DNA of 53,462 nt from Chromera velia (GCA_018398765.1 JAHBMJ010000068.1:12501-65962), one strand, 5' to 3'. Positions 24,101 through 35,555 are shown, counted from the first letter of the stretch. Translations and numbers: made by a program. The notes: generated from the letters alone by a model not told the origin.

Positions 24101-24581
24101 TTTCTTGCACTGATCCGCTGGCTGTCAAGGCCTGATGAAGACACAATGATAGGTCGACAGACGCGCCGGCAATCAGTTTTCCCGTAGGTCTCTCCTTGCG
24201 CCCGTCTACTTCCCCGGCAGATGGGAACTCGAGGAGATGGAGTGCAAGCGGACACAACCCGGCCTTGAAGGCCGTATCACTCATCTGAAACGCAATCGCC
24301 TTCCCTACATTGAACCAAAGAACAGGACAGGAATCTTTGCCCGTCTCTTCTCCTTCTCGGTTTTTTCCCCACACCGCTTGCTGGGTTTTCACCTGCCCTT
24401 GCTGCTGTTGAATAATTACAAAAGGCAGGGAGAGGAGTCGCAACGCAAATGCAAAGGCATCTCGATGGGTGTCACCGAGCAAAGCCGACAGTGAAGATGC
24501 CGGACTCCCACCGTCACCTGCTTCCTCAAGTGTCACGCGGTGAATAAAAATCTCCAGGGCGAACTGCTGACCACGACCCAT
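21130..24581 (-). CDS. MAP10-like protein with C-terminal UBZ-type zinc finger
   Basis: Two exons: 24581-23420 and 23144-21130. The donor GAAG|GTTTGT and acceptor GTGTGCAG|AGG join in phase 1 to give 1,058 residues ending at TAA. The N-terminus (FALEIFIHRVTLEEAG at residues 7-22, then FALRLLSLPFVIIQQ near residues 45-59, FNVGKAIAFQM, PLALHLLEF) has the pattern I remember for the N-terminal domain of MAP10 (MTR120) microtubule-binding proteins. The stretch just after the junction (QPPVMFYDPRLR) also fits that family. The middle is long and disordered, rich in Pro/Ser/Arg. The last 25 residues hold CFLCGRQ...HAEQC, spacing C-x2-C-x11-H-x3-C, as in the RAD18-type UBZ4 ubiquitin-binding finger. 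A role linking microtubules and ubiquitin is inference. The MAP10 call is tentative; the finger is clear. Confidence 0.6.
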
Positions 24582-25111
24582 TTTTCTTTCTTTCCGTCTT
24601 TTCTCACTTCAACCGCTGTAAGTTGAACACGCAGGAATCTTCTCTTCATTTTTCCTTTGCTGGTTCTGCTGATTTCTGCTGCCCTTATGCTGCCCGATTG
24701 CTGCCCGTTGCTGCCCTTGGTATACTGCTGCATGCATGGGCGATGCTGAATTTCTTTCGATCCATGGGCGACGGTGCGCGCGGCGCGGGCCGCCCGCGCG
24801 CGCCGAAATTGAAAATGGCCCCGCCGCCCGGCCGATGTATCTTTCGACGAGATTCGTCGATCGAGGTTCTTCGAGTCGCTAAATCCCTCTACAAGAGCTT
24901 TGATTCAAAGCACAAACGGAGAACAAAGCACAAAGGAACTTGGACCGGTGTACGTATGATAGAAGTACGTAATGCCGTAGAAGATCCGCACAAAGGTTGT
25001 TTCGAACGCCATAATCTGTTGCTGCGGAAAGTGTTGCTCTGACAGGGACAGGTCAGGCAAACAAAGAAGTCCTTGCGCATCAAAAATTCGCCCGCAGTCC
25101 GTCTTGGAGTC
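24582..25111. promoter_or_regulatory. Divergent promoter region between the MAP10-like gene and ALG5
   Basis: The two start codons (24581 on minus, 25112 on plus) point away from each other across 530 bases, so both promoters must lie here. A CG-only block near 24775-24805 (GCGCGCGGCGCGGGCCGCCC) stands out in moderate-GC DNA and is nearly self-complementary. No TATA box is convincing. A 90-codon open stretch at about 24770-25042 has no recognisable domain and is not called. Confidence 0.5.
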
Positions 25112-26183
25112 ATGTGGGTTGAAGCAGTGCTCATTGTATTCTTTCTACTGTGCCTCCTGGTTGCGTTGTGGTGGTTCACTGAACCTCTGAGAACGTGGTG
25201 CGATGCATATCACTCCCCTGTGGGGTCGGCTGTGAAGGTGATGAGTGTGGAAGGCGACATTCTGGAGTGCTCCTCGGAACTCTTTAGGAACTCCAAGTGC
25301 GATCTTTCGGTGGTAATTCCGGCCTATAATGAAAGCGAGAGGCTTCCTCTGATGTGCGACGACATGCTATCCTACCTGACAAAAAAGAAAAAGGAAAAGG
25401 GGGGGGGGCTTACGTGGGAGGTGATTGTGGTGGACGATGGCAGCAAGGACGACACCTTCGGTGTTGCTTGCAGAGCAGCTGCATCAGCAAGTGGAGTGAA
25501 GGCAGAGACGAAAGCCGGTCCTCCTCCGTCATCCCCTTTTAAGATTCTTCGATTGAAGAGGAACAGAGGAAAGGGATTTGCAGTGCGAACGGGGGTCCAC
25601 TTTGCTTCTGGTTCTCTTATCCTCATGGCTGATGCAGATGGAGCAACGAAGTTCGAAGACCTCGACCGTCTCCTTGCTCTCTGTCCAGAGAAAGTCAAGA
25701 AAGCCAACAGTGAAAAGGAAAAGGAAAATAGAGGGAACACGGAGAGCGTTGACGTCGTCTTCGGCTCTCGAGCACACCTCGCAAAGGAGTCAGAAGCGCA
25801 GAGAAAATGGTACAGAACTATCCTCATGTGGGGGTTTCACGGGTTGGTCAGATTAATGGTGGGCGGGTCGGTGAAGGACACCCAATGCGGGTTCAAACTC
25901 TTCACGAGAGCGGCGGCACGGTGCCTCTTCGCCTCCGTCCATGAAAGCAGGTATGTCAGCCGACTGGATGGATGGATGGATGCATAAGTATCTCCTCCCA
26001 TGGGGCCTCTTTTTCCACCTCCCACTCACACTTCACCTTTCCCCTTCTCTTTTCCTCTCTCTTTCTCTTTCTCTTTCTCTCTCTCTTTCTCCCTCCCTCT
26101 CTCTTTCTCTTTCTCTCTCTCTCTCCCTCCCTCTCTCTCTTTTTCTCTCTCTTTCTCTCACTTTCCCTCTCTCTCTTTCTCTC

Positions 26184-26240
<57 letters not shown>

Positions 26241-26315
26241 CTCTCTCTCTCTCCTCTCTCTGTCTCTCTCTCGAGATCTCTCTCGAGATCCCTCTCTCTC
26301 TGTGCGTGTGCGTGC

Positions 26316-26351
<36 letters not shown>

Positions 26352-26792
26352 CCGTCTGTCTGTCTTTCTTTCTGTTTGTCTGTTGTGTTCATAAAGAAAA
26401 GGAGGGAGAAGAAGAAACTGTCTGTCTGTCTGTAAGTAAAGAAAAGACGATATAGTCTGTCTGCCTGTCTGTCTGTCTGGCTGGCTGGCTGGCCTGGTTG
26501 CTGCTGCTGCTGCTGCTGCATCCTAGGCTGCCTCGTAAACGAAAGGAGAAGAAAAGAAACGCACACGTCCAGATGGAAAGAATGTAGAAGTGCAAGGGCA
26601 AGGAAGGGCCAGAAGGAAGGGCCGCAGGGTACGCTCAAGGCTTGGAGCTCTGGTACCCTTCCACTGAGAGAGCACGCCAAAAGAAAAAAGACAAAAACAG
26701 AAGAGAATGAAGAAAGAGAAAAAGGGAAAAAAAAAACGATATAGTCTGTCTCTCTCTCTCTCCCCCTCTCTTTCTCTCTCTCTCTTTCTTTT

Positions 26793-26864
<72 letters not shown>

Positions 26865-27633
26865 TCTCCCCCTGTTTCTCTCTCTCCCTGTTTCTCTTTC
26901 TTTCTCTCTCTCTTCTCCTTTTCTCTCTTTCTCTCTCCCTCCCTCTGTTTCTCGCTCTCCCTCCGTTTCTCTCTCTCCCTCTGTTTCTCTCTCTCCCTCT
27001 GTTTCTCTCTCTCCCTCTGTTTCTCTGTCTCCCTCTGTTTCTCTCTCTGCCTCTGTTTCTCTCTCTCCCTCTGTTTCTCTCTCTCCCTCTGTTTCTCTCT
27101 CGCTCTCTTTCTCTCTCTTTCTCCCTCTGTTTCTCCCTCTGTTTCTCTCTCTCTATCTATCTTTCTCTCTTCTTTCCTTCTCTTTTCTCTCGTGTGGCTG
27201 GGAGGAGGTGGGCGGTCTGGCATTCGTGGCTTCGGATCATGAAGAGTTTGCTTGCAAGGAAAATATAGAGAGAACGTCTCTCCTCCGTTGCAGGTGGGCG
27301 TTTGACATCGAGCTCTTGATTCTCGCTCAGAGCCTCGGATTTCGGATCGGGGAGGTTCCTGTCAGATGGTCTGAGGTGCCTGGAAGCAAGATCAACCCCG
27401 CAGTTGCCTCCATCCAAATGGCTAGGGACATGACTCTCACGCGACTTATGCACCTGCTCGGTCTCTGGCGACCTGTCTTATCAGTTGAAGAAGGCAGGAA
27501 AGAAAGCTGTACTCCGCCGCCAGTCAGTCGTCGGAGTTTGGAGGCGAGCCCTTTGGGGGGGACAGGGTCAAATCGGGTAGGTGGCTTGGGTGTTGGAGAG
27601 GGCGGTGGGTTTGGAATGAGTCGCTCGAATTGA
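25112..27633 (+). CDS. ALG5: Dolichyl-phosphate beta-glucosyltransferase
   Basis: Transfers glucose from UDP-glucose to dolichyl phosphate at the ER membrane, making the donor for the last three glucoses of the N-glycan precursor. Exons 25112-25950 and 27294-27633 join in phase 2 (AG|GTATGT to TTGCAG|G), giving 392 residues, a little longer than animal and yeast forms. Residues 3-22 are a membrane anchor. The GT2 fold follows: SVVIPAYNESERLP (about 65), EVIVVDDGSKDDT (about 103), RNRGKGFAVRTG, the metal-binding DADG (about 173), VVFGSRAHL, and KDTQCGFKLFTR. Exon 2 completes the family signature RWAFDIELL...EVPVRWSEVPGSK...QMARDM. The last 50 residues are a Gly/Ser-rich extension. ATG 25112 is the first in-frame ATG and directly precedes the anchor. 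The 1,343-base intron is nearly all repeats. Confidence 0.93.
26030..27190 (+). repeat. Repeat-filled ALG5 intron
   Basis: The intron 25951-27293 contains a CT block (26040-26300), a GT block (about 26300-26350), GTCT runs, and a unique island at 26510-26740 with GCT triplets. A second CT/GT block follows (26745-26870). At about 26940-27130 there is an array of an 18-bp unit, CTGTTTCTCTCTCTCCCT, roughly ten imperfect copies. Long Ser-Leu and Arg-Glu frames on both strands here are repeat artefacts. Confidence 0.88.
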
Positions 27634-27889
27634 ATTCAGTTGCCCGTCTGTCAGACATATTTTTTTGTCGATGGTGTGAGAGACTGAGAGTGACTGTTTT
27701 TGTAGGACAGATGATGAAAGTGAAAAGTTTTCAAAACTGATCAAAACTAGTTCTGAGTCACTTGAGTTTCTGACAATGATGCAGCTAGCAATGCTAGTAG
27801 CAATGCTGACTATAGGATGCTAGATGATGATGATGATGATGATGACTCTTACCAAAACTCTTTTCTTCACTCCTCTCTGCCCGTCTTAC

Positions 27890-30010
27890 ATCGCAAGTGA
27901 AGATTGACCATAGGCAGTTGGGTTTTCAGCAAGGGGTAGGAACAAGGGAAGCCATTGGAGCACTTACTGCGCTGATGCAAAAGGCAAAGAAACGAAAGAA
28001 GCCCTTGTTAGTATGCTTTGTAGACTTCAGCAAAGCCTTTGACTCCCTGCCCAGGGATGTTTTGTTTGAAGTTTTGCTGAAGCAAGGGGTGAGTGCAGTC
28101 AATGTCAAAATGATTTAGGCAATGTATACAAATATGTACGGAAGCATCACTGGCAGCCTTTTTATGTTCAAGGAAGAGAAAGGGGTGAAACAAGGGGATC
28201 CTCTTTCCCCTCTTCTCTTCTTGATTTCCATCAATGATCTGCATGAAAGAGTGAAGGCTTCCGGTCGTGCAGAGGTTCTGCTCGGTGGGGTTGAGTGCGA
28301 TAGCCTTGGTTATACCGATGACCTTGTCCTCGTTGCTGAGAGCGTGTATGACCTGCAGGTCAGCTTGAATGAATTGAATTCTTTCTGTGAAGAGAGGGGG
28401 CTCACTGTTAATTTAAAAAAGACGAAAATCATGCGTCTGTCCGACTCTTACCCTGCAATTGAAGGCAGGCTTATGTTTGGGGGAAAAGAGGTCGAGAGAG
28501 TGGGGTCGTATAAGTATCTGGGTGTTCTTTTGTTCGAAGGGGGGGACTTAAGGGAGGTAATAGAAGAGAGGCTTAGCATAGCGAGTAGACGGATGGGTCA
28601 TGCAAAGAGCGTAGCACTCTCTTTAGGTCGCCTGCCCCCCGCAGCAAAAATTTTGTGTTTATGCGCTTTCTGGTTGCCTGTTGCTCTATATGCGTTTGAC
28701 TGTCTGCCTGTCCGCAAGTCAGACATGGATGCATTAGATGTCCTTCAATTGCGCTTTGTCCATTAGGCTTTGAATCTGTCTCTCTCCTCTTTCCGTGTAT
28801 CTACCCTGTGTGCTATCGGTCTACTTCCTGCACGTATGCATATGTCGATGAGACTTGCTGGGTATTTGACTAACTTAAAACATATTGACCTCAAGATGCC
28901 CGCAGGTGCCTGGTCGGCTTTAATGAATGGTGATTGTCCTTCCTCTATGATGCACGCACAAAAATTGATTGGGTCGACCGGATTGGAAGAATTTGTGACT
29001 GTCAATCCAACCATCAGAAGAAGAAAGAAAGCTACCAAGGTTGGCTGTCTCCTTCTCTTAAGAGCAGTGATGAACCGGGAAGTTGATGAATGGATTGATG
29101 GTTGTCTAGAAAGGGCCGCTTCATGGGGGGTGGTTTTGCAGTTTGGCAGAGGCGTCAGACCGAATGTGTTCCAAACGTCTTATCCTACTGCCCGACGTTC
29201 GTCTCTTCTCTTCCTTTCCTCTACTTTTCCTTCATCCCCTTCGTCCCCCCGTTTCGTTTCCCTCCCTCGCGCTGCGATCTGGTCCTCAGACCCTTTTTCA
29301 GCCTTGCTGTATATGTTGCTTGGTGGTCGCCCCCATGCACCGTACAAAGGGCTGGAAGACGCGGTTTGCCCTGCATGCAGGGGTAAAGTAGACGATCTAC
29401 TGCACCGACTGACTGAATGCACAGAAACAAGAGCAGATCGAGAGGCTCTGAATGCAATTGTAACCGAAATTGAAGCTAAATTAGACAGAGCCCAAGAAAG
29501 AGAGAGAAAGTGGTTGCTATCGAAAGACTCCACCCCTCTAAAACACGCCACGCAAAGCGAATTGTTAGCACGAATGAAGGTCACCCTGGCACTCAGACAC
29601 TCACCCATACCGGCCCTGCGAATCTTGCAAAACATCTGTCTGCGCCCTCTATCGTAAGGCCTGCGATTCGATGCATGTGATGGTTACTTACCTCTCTTCC
29701 CGTGTCACCTTTGAATGTTCTTTTTCCATCTCCCACGTACATCTCTCGTCCCCCCTCTCCACCGGTCTTCCTGTCTGCCTCTACTGCCTGAGAGTCTCTG
29801 TTGCAGTTGTCGCACTCCTCCCACAGAAGGGAAACGACATCAGCGATTTAGAAAGCATCTTCTAGATGCAGGGTGTTTAGAGTTACGAGAATGAAGCCCC
29901 CTCCCGTTGTATGATGCAGGTCTGGCAAAGGGGCAATAAAGCATTGTCCTAGACTCATGCACTGCATGATGGCCTATAGACCGATTAATAATAATAATGA
30001 TTAATAATGT
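27890..30010 (+). mobile_element. 5'-truncated, decayed non-LTR retrotransposon (LINE)
   Basis: One frame runs from about 27888 to 29657, broken by TAG at 28116-28118 and TAG at 28764-28766. It begins inside the reverse transcriptase palm (LGFQQGVGTREAI, FVDFSKAFDSLPRD), then KGVKQGDPLSPLLF, the catalytic box as YTDD instead of the usual YADD (28312-28323), GLTVNLKKTKIM and YKYLGVLL. A C-terminal finger CPACRGKVDDLLHRLTEC lies at about 29369-29422. The endonuclease and 5' part are missing. After the stop the element seems to end in a TAA/TTAATAA-rich tail near 29983-30008. It is dead: truncated, two stops, altered catalytic box. Confidence 0.85.
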
Positions 30011-30243
30011 GACTGAACCTGCCAGCTATCGTATCCCAATGGCAAAGGGCAGTCTGTGAGCATTCATGTCATATTGCAAGCTAGGAGCACGCTAGCGAAT
30101 GCTCACCTAAAGCGGCCGAACCTTAGGACTACTAGCTAGCAAAGCGCTGCTCCCCAGGATTGATCAGTCTGGTCCTAGGCATGCAGCAATGAGGGCACTA
30201 GCCTTTCTGGCATCCCTCTGAAGAAGAAGCGAGAAGTACCACC

Positions 30244-32333
30244 TTAGGATTAGGATTAGGATTAGGATTAATGTCTGGAGGATTGGCCTCCTGCCCCAAT
30301 GCCGAGCGCTTGATGTGCGGCGTCCAAGAAAAGTATATACACACGCCGGACCTTCCTGGCCGGCCCGCACAGGCCAAAAAGACTTATGTCACACACTGTT
30401 TACGTGATAATCAATCAATTACTATCAATCGCATGCGAAAGACTGCAATCAATCAACTCTCACTAACGATGCTGCGGCCTGCCGATTGACCCGGCAGAGC
30501 TCAAACAGGCTTCAAACGGAGGCATCTTAAAACAAACGGTCGATCGATTAGAGGCCAATCTCATTACTTCCCAGTCACTCAACCCTTTGGTTTCTCCCTC
30601 TTCCTTTGCTTGCTTCATTTGCTGCCATGTTGCTGAATACTCTGCCTGTCTTTTGTTTCTTTCCTTTTCATTTGACCAAAGGATTTGGTAGGCTTGGTCC
30701 AGCTGGATGCTTGATACATCTTGCAGGCTACATATATTTCTCTTGCAGCATTCCTTTAAGGCAGCTCGTTTTGTAACAACATCCTTCAAAAACTTGTCGA
30801 CGCTTCCATCTGTCTCACTTAAAAGAAAAGAAAACAAGGCAAGCCTTTCTGTCTTCCTGTTTGTCCCCTCTCCCCATTTTGGCTTTCCTGCTGCTCTTTC
30901 CCCCCTCCCTTCATTCCATGTGTCTGAAAAAGCCTGCAAGCAAACAGCCCCGGCCTCTCGGCATCATGCAAGGGACACTCGGTCAAAACGTGTACTTTGT
31001 CTTCAACTACCTGGATGCTAAGAAGATCAGAGCAAACAATGCATTTTCTGTTGTGCAGCGGGGTCCCCCTCCCTCCATCAAGAGAGAATTTCCCCTTATT
31101 GACCTCAAGGCTCCTCTCTCCCACCCTGAATGCAGCTGCTCTTCTTCTGTGGACTGACCAGGGTGCAACCTTTCTGTAGCACACAGGGGTCTGCCCGATG
31201 CTTTCTCTCTCAATTGAGAGACCGTTTTCTCTGTTTTTTTCATCTGTCTGTTTGCTGTGCAGCCACAAGTTTAAGCGGTTTCCGTTTGATATTACAGTGT
31301 GAATTGGATGCATCAGTGATCTTTCTTGCAGTTCTTTTCTCTCGTTTTCTTTTCTCTTTTACATTGCGCTCTCTATTCTTTCTGCAAAGACTTCGTTCTT
31401 TCTTTTTACTACCGATTCTCTCTGTAGTGCGCTAACCCATCTTACTATCTGGTCTCTCTGTTCAAGTGCCGGCTGTCTTCCTGCTGCTTCTGGCTCTTTC
31501 CTGATACAAAAAGGGTTGCTTCGTCTGTGTGGAAAAAGAGTTTGAACACATTTCTTCAGATAAGGAAAAAAGTGAAAAGGATGTTGTCTTCCCCCCTTCA
31601 AATCACTGTCCACCCCCTCCTGAATTGATTTGGCAAGCGCATGGCCTGTTGGTGTATTTCTTGCTTTCTTCAAAACTTTCTGTGCCCACAACAGCGTTCT
31701 CTGAGCTACAACTAAGTCAATGGGGAGCAAGCCTGCCTCCAAAAAGGTTGTATGTATGCTTTCTTTCTCTCTCAACTGGAAAACCCATCGAATGAACCTC
31801 CTCTGCAATCGATCGAAGTCTGCCAAAGACTCCTGCGAATGTGAATGCACTTCACAGCTATACAGCCATACGGCACACACTGTCTGTTTGAACCAATGGA
31901 AGCAAGTGGCTGGAGGAATCTCTCCTGCTGATGTGATCTTACTTTTCAGCACAAAAAAGAGTCTTTCTGCTTTCACTGTTCTTTCTCTCATCATTGCATC
32001 TACTGAGCAATCTTCTGTCAACAACAAACCAAGATATGGGTATTCCTTTGCCTGCTCTAACTCTTTCCCTCCCAAAACAAAAGATTCCTTTCTTCCCCTT
32101 TCCCTTTCTGACCGGCAGAACTTGACGAACCTTGATTTGTCTGACAAAAAAAGTTTGAGGGGCTCTACGTATTCCTCGAGAGCTCTCAGCAATCTTTCCA
32201 TCTCCCTTGCCTCCGCTGACTTCAGGTAGGTGTCGTCTGCGAAGAGGCCGACGGGGAAGTCTTCCTCCGACCTGCTCCTCGGCCTGCCCCAACCCTCTAC
32301 CCTCTCGGGCCTCCTGTTTCTCTCCATGCTCAC
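30244..32333 (-). mobile_element. 5'-truncated LINE fragment with hexamer tail
   Basis: On the minus strand the frame opens near 32333, just before the reverse transcriptase box GLFADDTYLKS, and continues through thumb-like sequence (YPYLGLLLTED, LQRRFIRWVFQL) to a TAA near 31359. It resumes in the same frame to a C-terminal finger (CIVC...HVLTEC, about 31000), then shifts frame near 30925 and ends at 30463. The 3' end carries four TTAGGA units on the plus strand (30244-30267), probably the element's simple-repeat tail. The palm upstream of FADD is absent, so this is a truncated, dead copy of a different LINE lineage from the plus-strand element (FADD rather than Y-DD). Confidence 0.8.
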
Positions 32334-32335
32334 AT

Positions 32336-32541
32336 ACTTCTTCTATTGATATACGCTCCAGTCGCCTATACCAGAGATCGCTCAGTCTCCCCCGCGGCAC
32401 TTCCGTTCGAATATAAGTTGTCAGGCGGTGAATCGGGTCATCAATCAGTTTCTCACAAGTTTTCTCTTCACAGGCCTTGCAAATTGATTCAACCTTCCCC
32501 CCATGGTTTGCCCCCCCTCCAACAATGGTGCATAACACAGT
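32336..32541 (-). mobile_element. Orphan C-terminal piece of a LINE protein
   Basis: On the minus strand, residues ICKACEEK...DDPIHRL, followed by RTEVPRGRLSDLWYRRL, resemble the C-terminal finger region of the plus-strand LINE (CPACRGK...DDLLHRLTE, then TRADREAL). The piece abuts the 5'-truncated LINE at about 32333. It is therefore either the 3' remnant of another LINE into which the second was inserted, or part of a rearranged copy. Confidence 0.5.
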
Positions 32542-33526
32542 AGTCTATGTAGTTTATGATGTAGATGCATGATGATTAATGCTAATACGCCCTGACTATT
32601 ACCAACTAGCATGCTGATATATGCTGATGGGCTTGATTTTAGCTTAAACTAATTATAGAATAATCTCAAAAGTAAATTTAAGTAATGTAACCTTCTACTT
32701 TTAGTTCTACGTATTTTAATCCTAATGAAATTTAAGGGAATGAATAGGAATGAAAGCATATAAATATATAAGACATAAATTTAATGGCTAATTAAAGCTG
32801 TGAATATCCTCTCAGATTCCTCTGCGGCCATCTCCGGCCGGCCGGCTTGATTTTTCCGCCAAGCTTCCGAGCTTTAAGCTCGGCAATGCTCTGCATGCAG
32901 GTCGACATGCTTCTGCAGAGTTTTGAGCCACAGAATGGCCACAGATATTTATCAGATATTTACATCGTATTTGCGTCTTGACGGAGGAATACGGAATGCC
33001 TTCGTGTGCCTTGCCACGCCGTGCCTTAGTATAAGTGACAGGTTCAACAGAAACCCATGGAAGAGCGGCTGAGGAAGAGCGTGGAGCTCATCGTGTGACA
33101 GTGCATCTTCGAAGAATATTGGGGTTGCCGAACGGTCCGCTCCTCTGGTACGCTTGCACTTGAGTGTCTTCGTTCCGCACCTCCATTGAAAATTAATGGT
33201 GCCTCTTTCTCTTTTTTGATTTTGTAATCGCGGGATCTGCAGAGACGTGTCGAGGCACGAAAGTCTGCTCAGGAAAGTTTGACGTGCTCTCGGCCGGCCT
33301 GCTTCTGATCTGCGGTCATCTATCCCTTGTTGGGTGTTCGCGGAGTCGTGTGTCGGTCTCTCTCTAGCTTCGTTGTTTCCACTCACAGAGTGCCTCATTC
33401 AACGCTGCCAATTTCTTCAAGTTGACAAGAGCCTAACGACGACCCTGAGGAAGACAGGATTGCCGGTCAGAAGAGAGAACGAGAAGAACGGCCGAGTGCA
33501 CTAGCCGAGAGAGGGCGGGAGAGAGT
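32542..33526. other. Intergenic spacer and probable MORN gene promoter
   Basis: The segment 32542-32800 is AT-rich and featureless. From about 32820 it becomes GC-balanced, with GGCCGGCCGGC near 32836-32846. From 33400 it leads into the 5' leader of the MORN gene (AGAGAGAGT just before ATG 33527). I see no coding exon here that joins in phase with the downstream gene. Confidence 0.5.
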
Positions 33527-34566
33527 ATGTCCGTCTCTGCGTCTTCTAGCTCATCTTGGGGGTCTGCCTCCCTCGACGCAGCACAGCTGCAGCTCCAGAG
33601 AGGAGCAGAGGCTCTCCAGCGTTTTTCCACCCAGGCGCTGGGAAGGTCGCGGAACTTTGCGGACTGGGTGCGTGAATACGTGAACAAGGAGGTGGAACCA
33701 GTCTTGAGAGCCCATCTGTCGAAATTGAAGGGGTTCTTTGCAGACCGCCCAGGCACCTTCTGGGCCGTGGCGGCACCCGTTACGCTGGTACCTCTCGCCT
33801 TCTTGCTCCGGTGGCTGCTCAGCCCCGTCAGTCAGCCTGTAAAGGGCTCCTCTTGGTTTTCTATGGTCTGGGAGGACTGCGGGTGTCTGTTCGCACGGTG
33901 CTCTAGGCCTCTCTTCCTCTCCTCTCAACTTTCTCATCTCTCTAATGTTTGCCCTTTTTCTCTAGCTGTGCCTTTCTTCTTGTCTCGTCGTTTCTGTGCG
34001 CCCCTCTCTCTGGCTTTTTTTTTTGCATATGCACCCTTAGGAATAGGAAGGTAAAGTGTTGGCGGTGCATCATCGAAGGCCCTGCCGGTCTTCTGCACAG
34101 ACGCAGAAAATCAAACGAATACTTGGCGCTTTGAATGAGTGCAGAGAGTGCAAACCCTTGAATTTGATGAACATGGGAACAAATCGACGTACGTTGGGCA
34201 GGTGAAGGTTCGTCGGTCGGCTCGCGTCCCTTTCCCTCCAAAGAGAACCTGTTGTTTTTCTCTCATTTTCTTTCCTTCTACCGTTCTGTCACTTTCCGCT
34301 CAGCCAGTTGGTCGTTATCCATCCTCTTCCCTTGTTTTTCCCCCTTCTGGTAATGGGAATAGCTTTTCGCTTCCGTGTGTTTGTTCGGAGCGAGTCATTC
34401 CTTCACTCAGTCCGACTCCCTGGATGGACGTCTGGTCGGTTCTCTCCCTGCTGAATGACGTCCAGAAGGATGCACATGACTGAGGTGTGCCCTTCTTCTT
34501 GCCGTGTGGTTCTCTCTAGGCTCCGGTAACCCGCTCAGCTCTTTGTTCGTCAAGTCTTGGTACTCT

Positions 34567-34602
<36 letters not shown>

Positions 34603-35503
34603 AACGGGTTGCGGCACGGCTTCGGTCGTCAGGTCTGGGAAGAGGGAACGGAGTTCGTGGGGTATTGGAAAAATGGCTTCGCTCATGGAAAGGGGAAAAT
34701 GAAACACAGTCAGTCCGTGAGTGAGTCGCATGCGCCCTCACCAACTGGATGCGTCAAAACCGGCTTTTCTTTTCCCTCGATTCCTAGTCGCCGACGTCTC
34801 ATATTTTCATTTGATCCCTGCGACACCCCACGCAAGGGCGCGATGTTTTTTTGATTCGCTTCTGCTCCCGTCCCCTTTTTGCAGATGACGGGGACGTCTA
34901 TGAAGGACAGTTTGTTGAAGGGTCAGTCAGACAGACAGGTCGTCTTCAATGCCCGCTTCTTCACTCTCCTTTCTTCTGGTGCACTTTTGTCTTTCTTTGG
35001 TGGTTGGTTTACATTATCTCAGCGTCAATCTTGTCACCTTGTTTCCGTTGGTGTTTGCGCAGTCTGGTGCTTAGCTGTCTCTGCATGTCCGTCTGGAGCC
35101 ACACCGACCGACCGACCGACCGACAGACAGACAGACAGAGGGAAGGTTCGAACGATGGGACTCTCGCGATCCGCACTCGCACTCTGTCTCTCTCTCTCTC
35201 TCTCCCCCTCTGTGTCGCACACACACATACACAGATACACACACACACACATGTACCATACAAGTTGTATTCTCTACAAATGAATAGACACGTAGTTGTT
35301 CCTTCGTTTCGTCACCACAATGTGCCCAAGTCGGGGGTTGGATGAAATTCCGTCGACGCAGTTTTGTGGACAGACATCCTGATAACAGATTCTCTTCTTT
35401 GTCGTACGTCTTCCCCTGCCAGCTTCAGATGGAGTCTGTCTGTTACTCTGTCTTTGTCTTTGTCTGCCCATCTGCCGGCCTCTCTCTCTCTCTCTGTATA
35501 TAC

Positions 35504-35555
<52 letters not shown>

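Noticed and set aside
24623-25042. 140-codon ORF in the divergent promoter
   Set aside because: It has no recognisable domain and does not join ALG5 in frame. Its peptide changes character across the CG-only block.
26033-27223. 396-codon Arg-Glu-rich ORF on the minus strand
   Set aside because: It is the complement of CT microsatellites inside the ALG5 intron and has no start context or domain.
35103-35145. CRISPR-like or regulatory array of GACC/GACA units
   Set aside because: It is a plain tetranucleotide microsatellite in a MORN intron, with no spacers.
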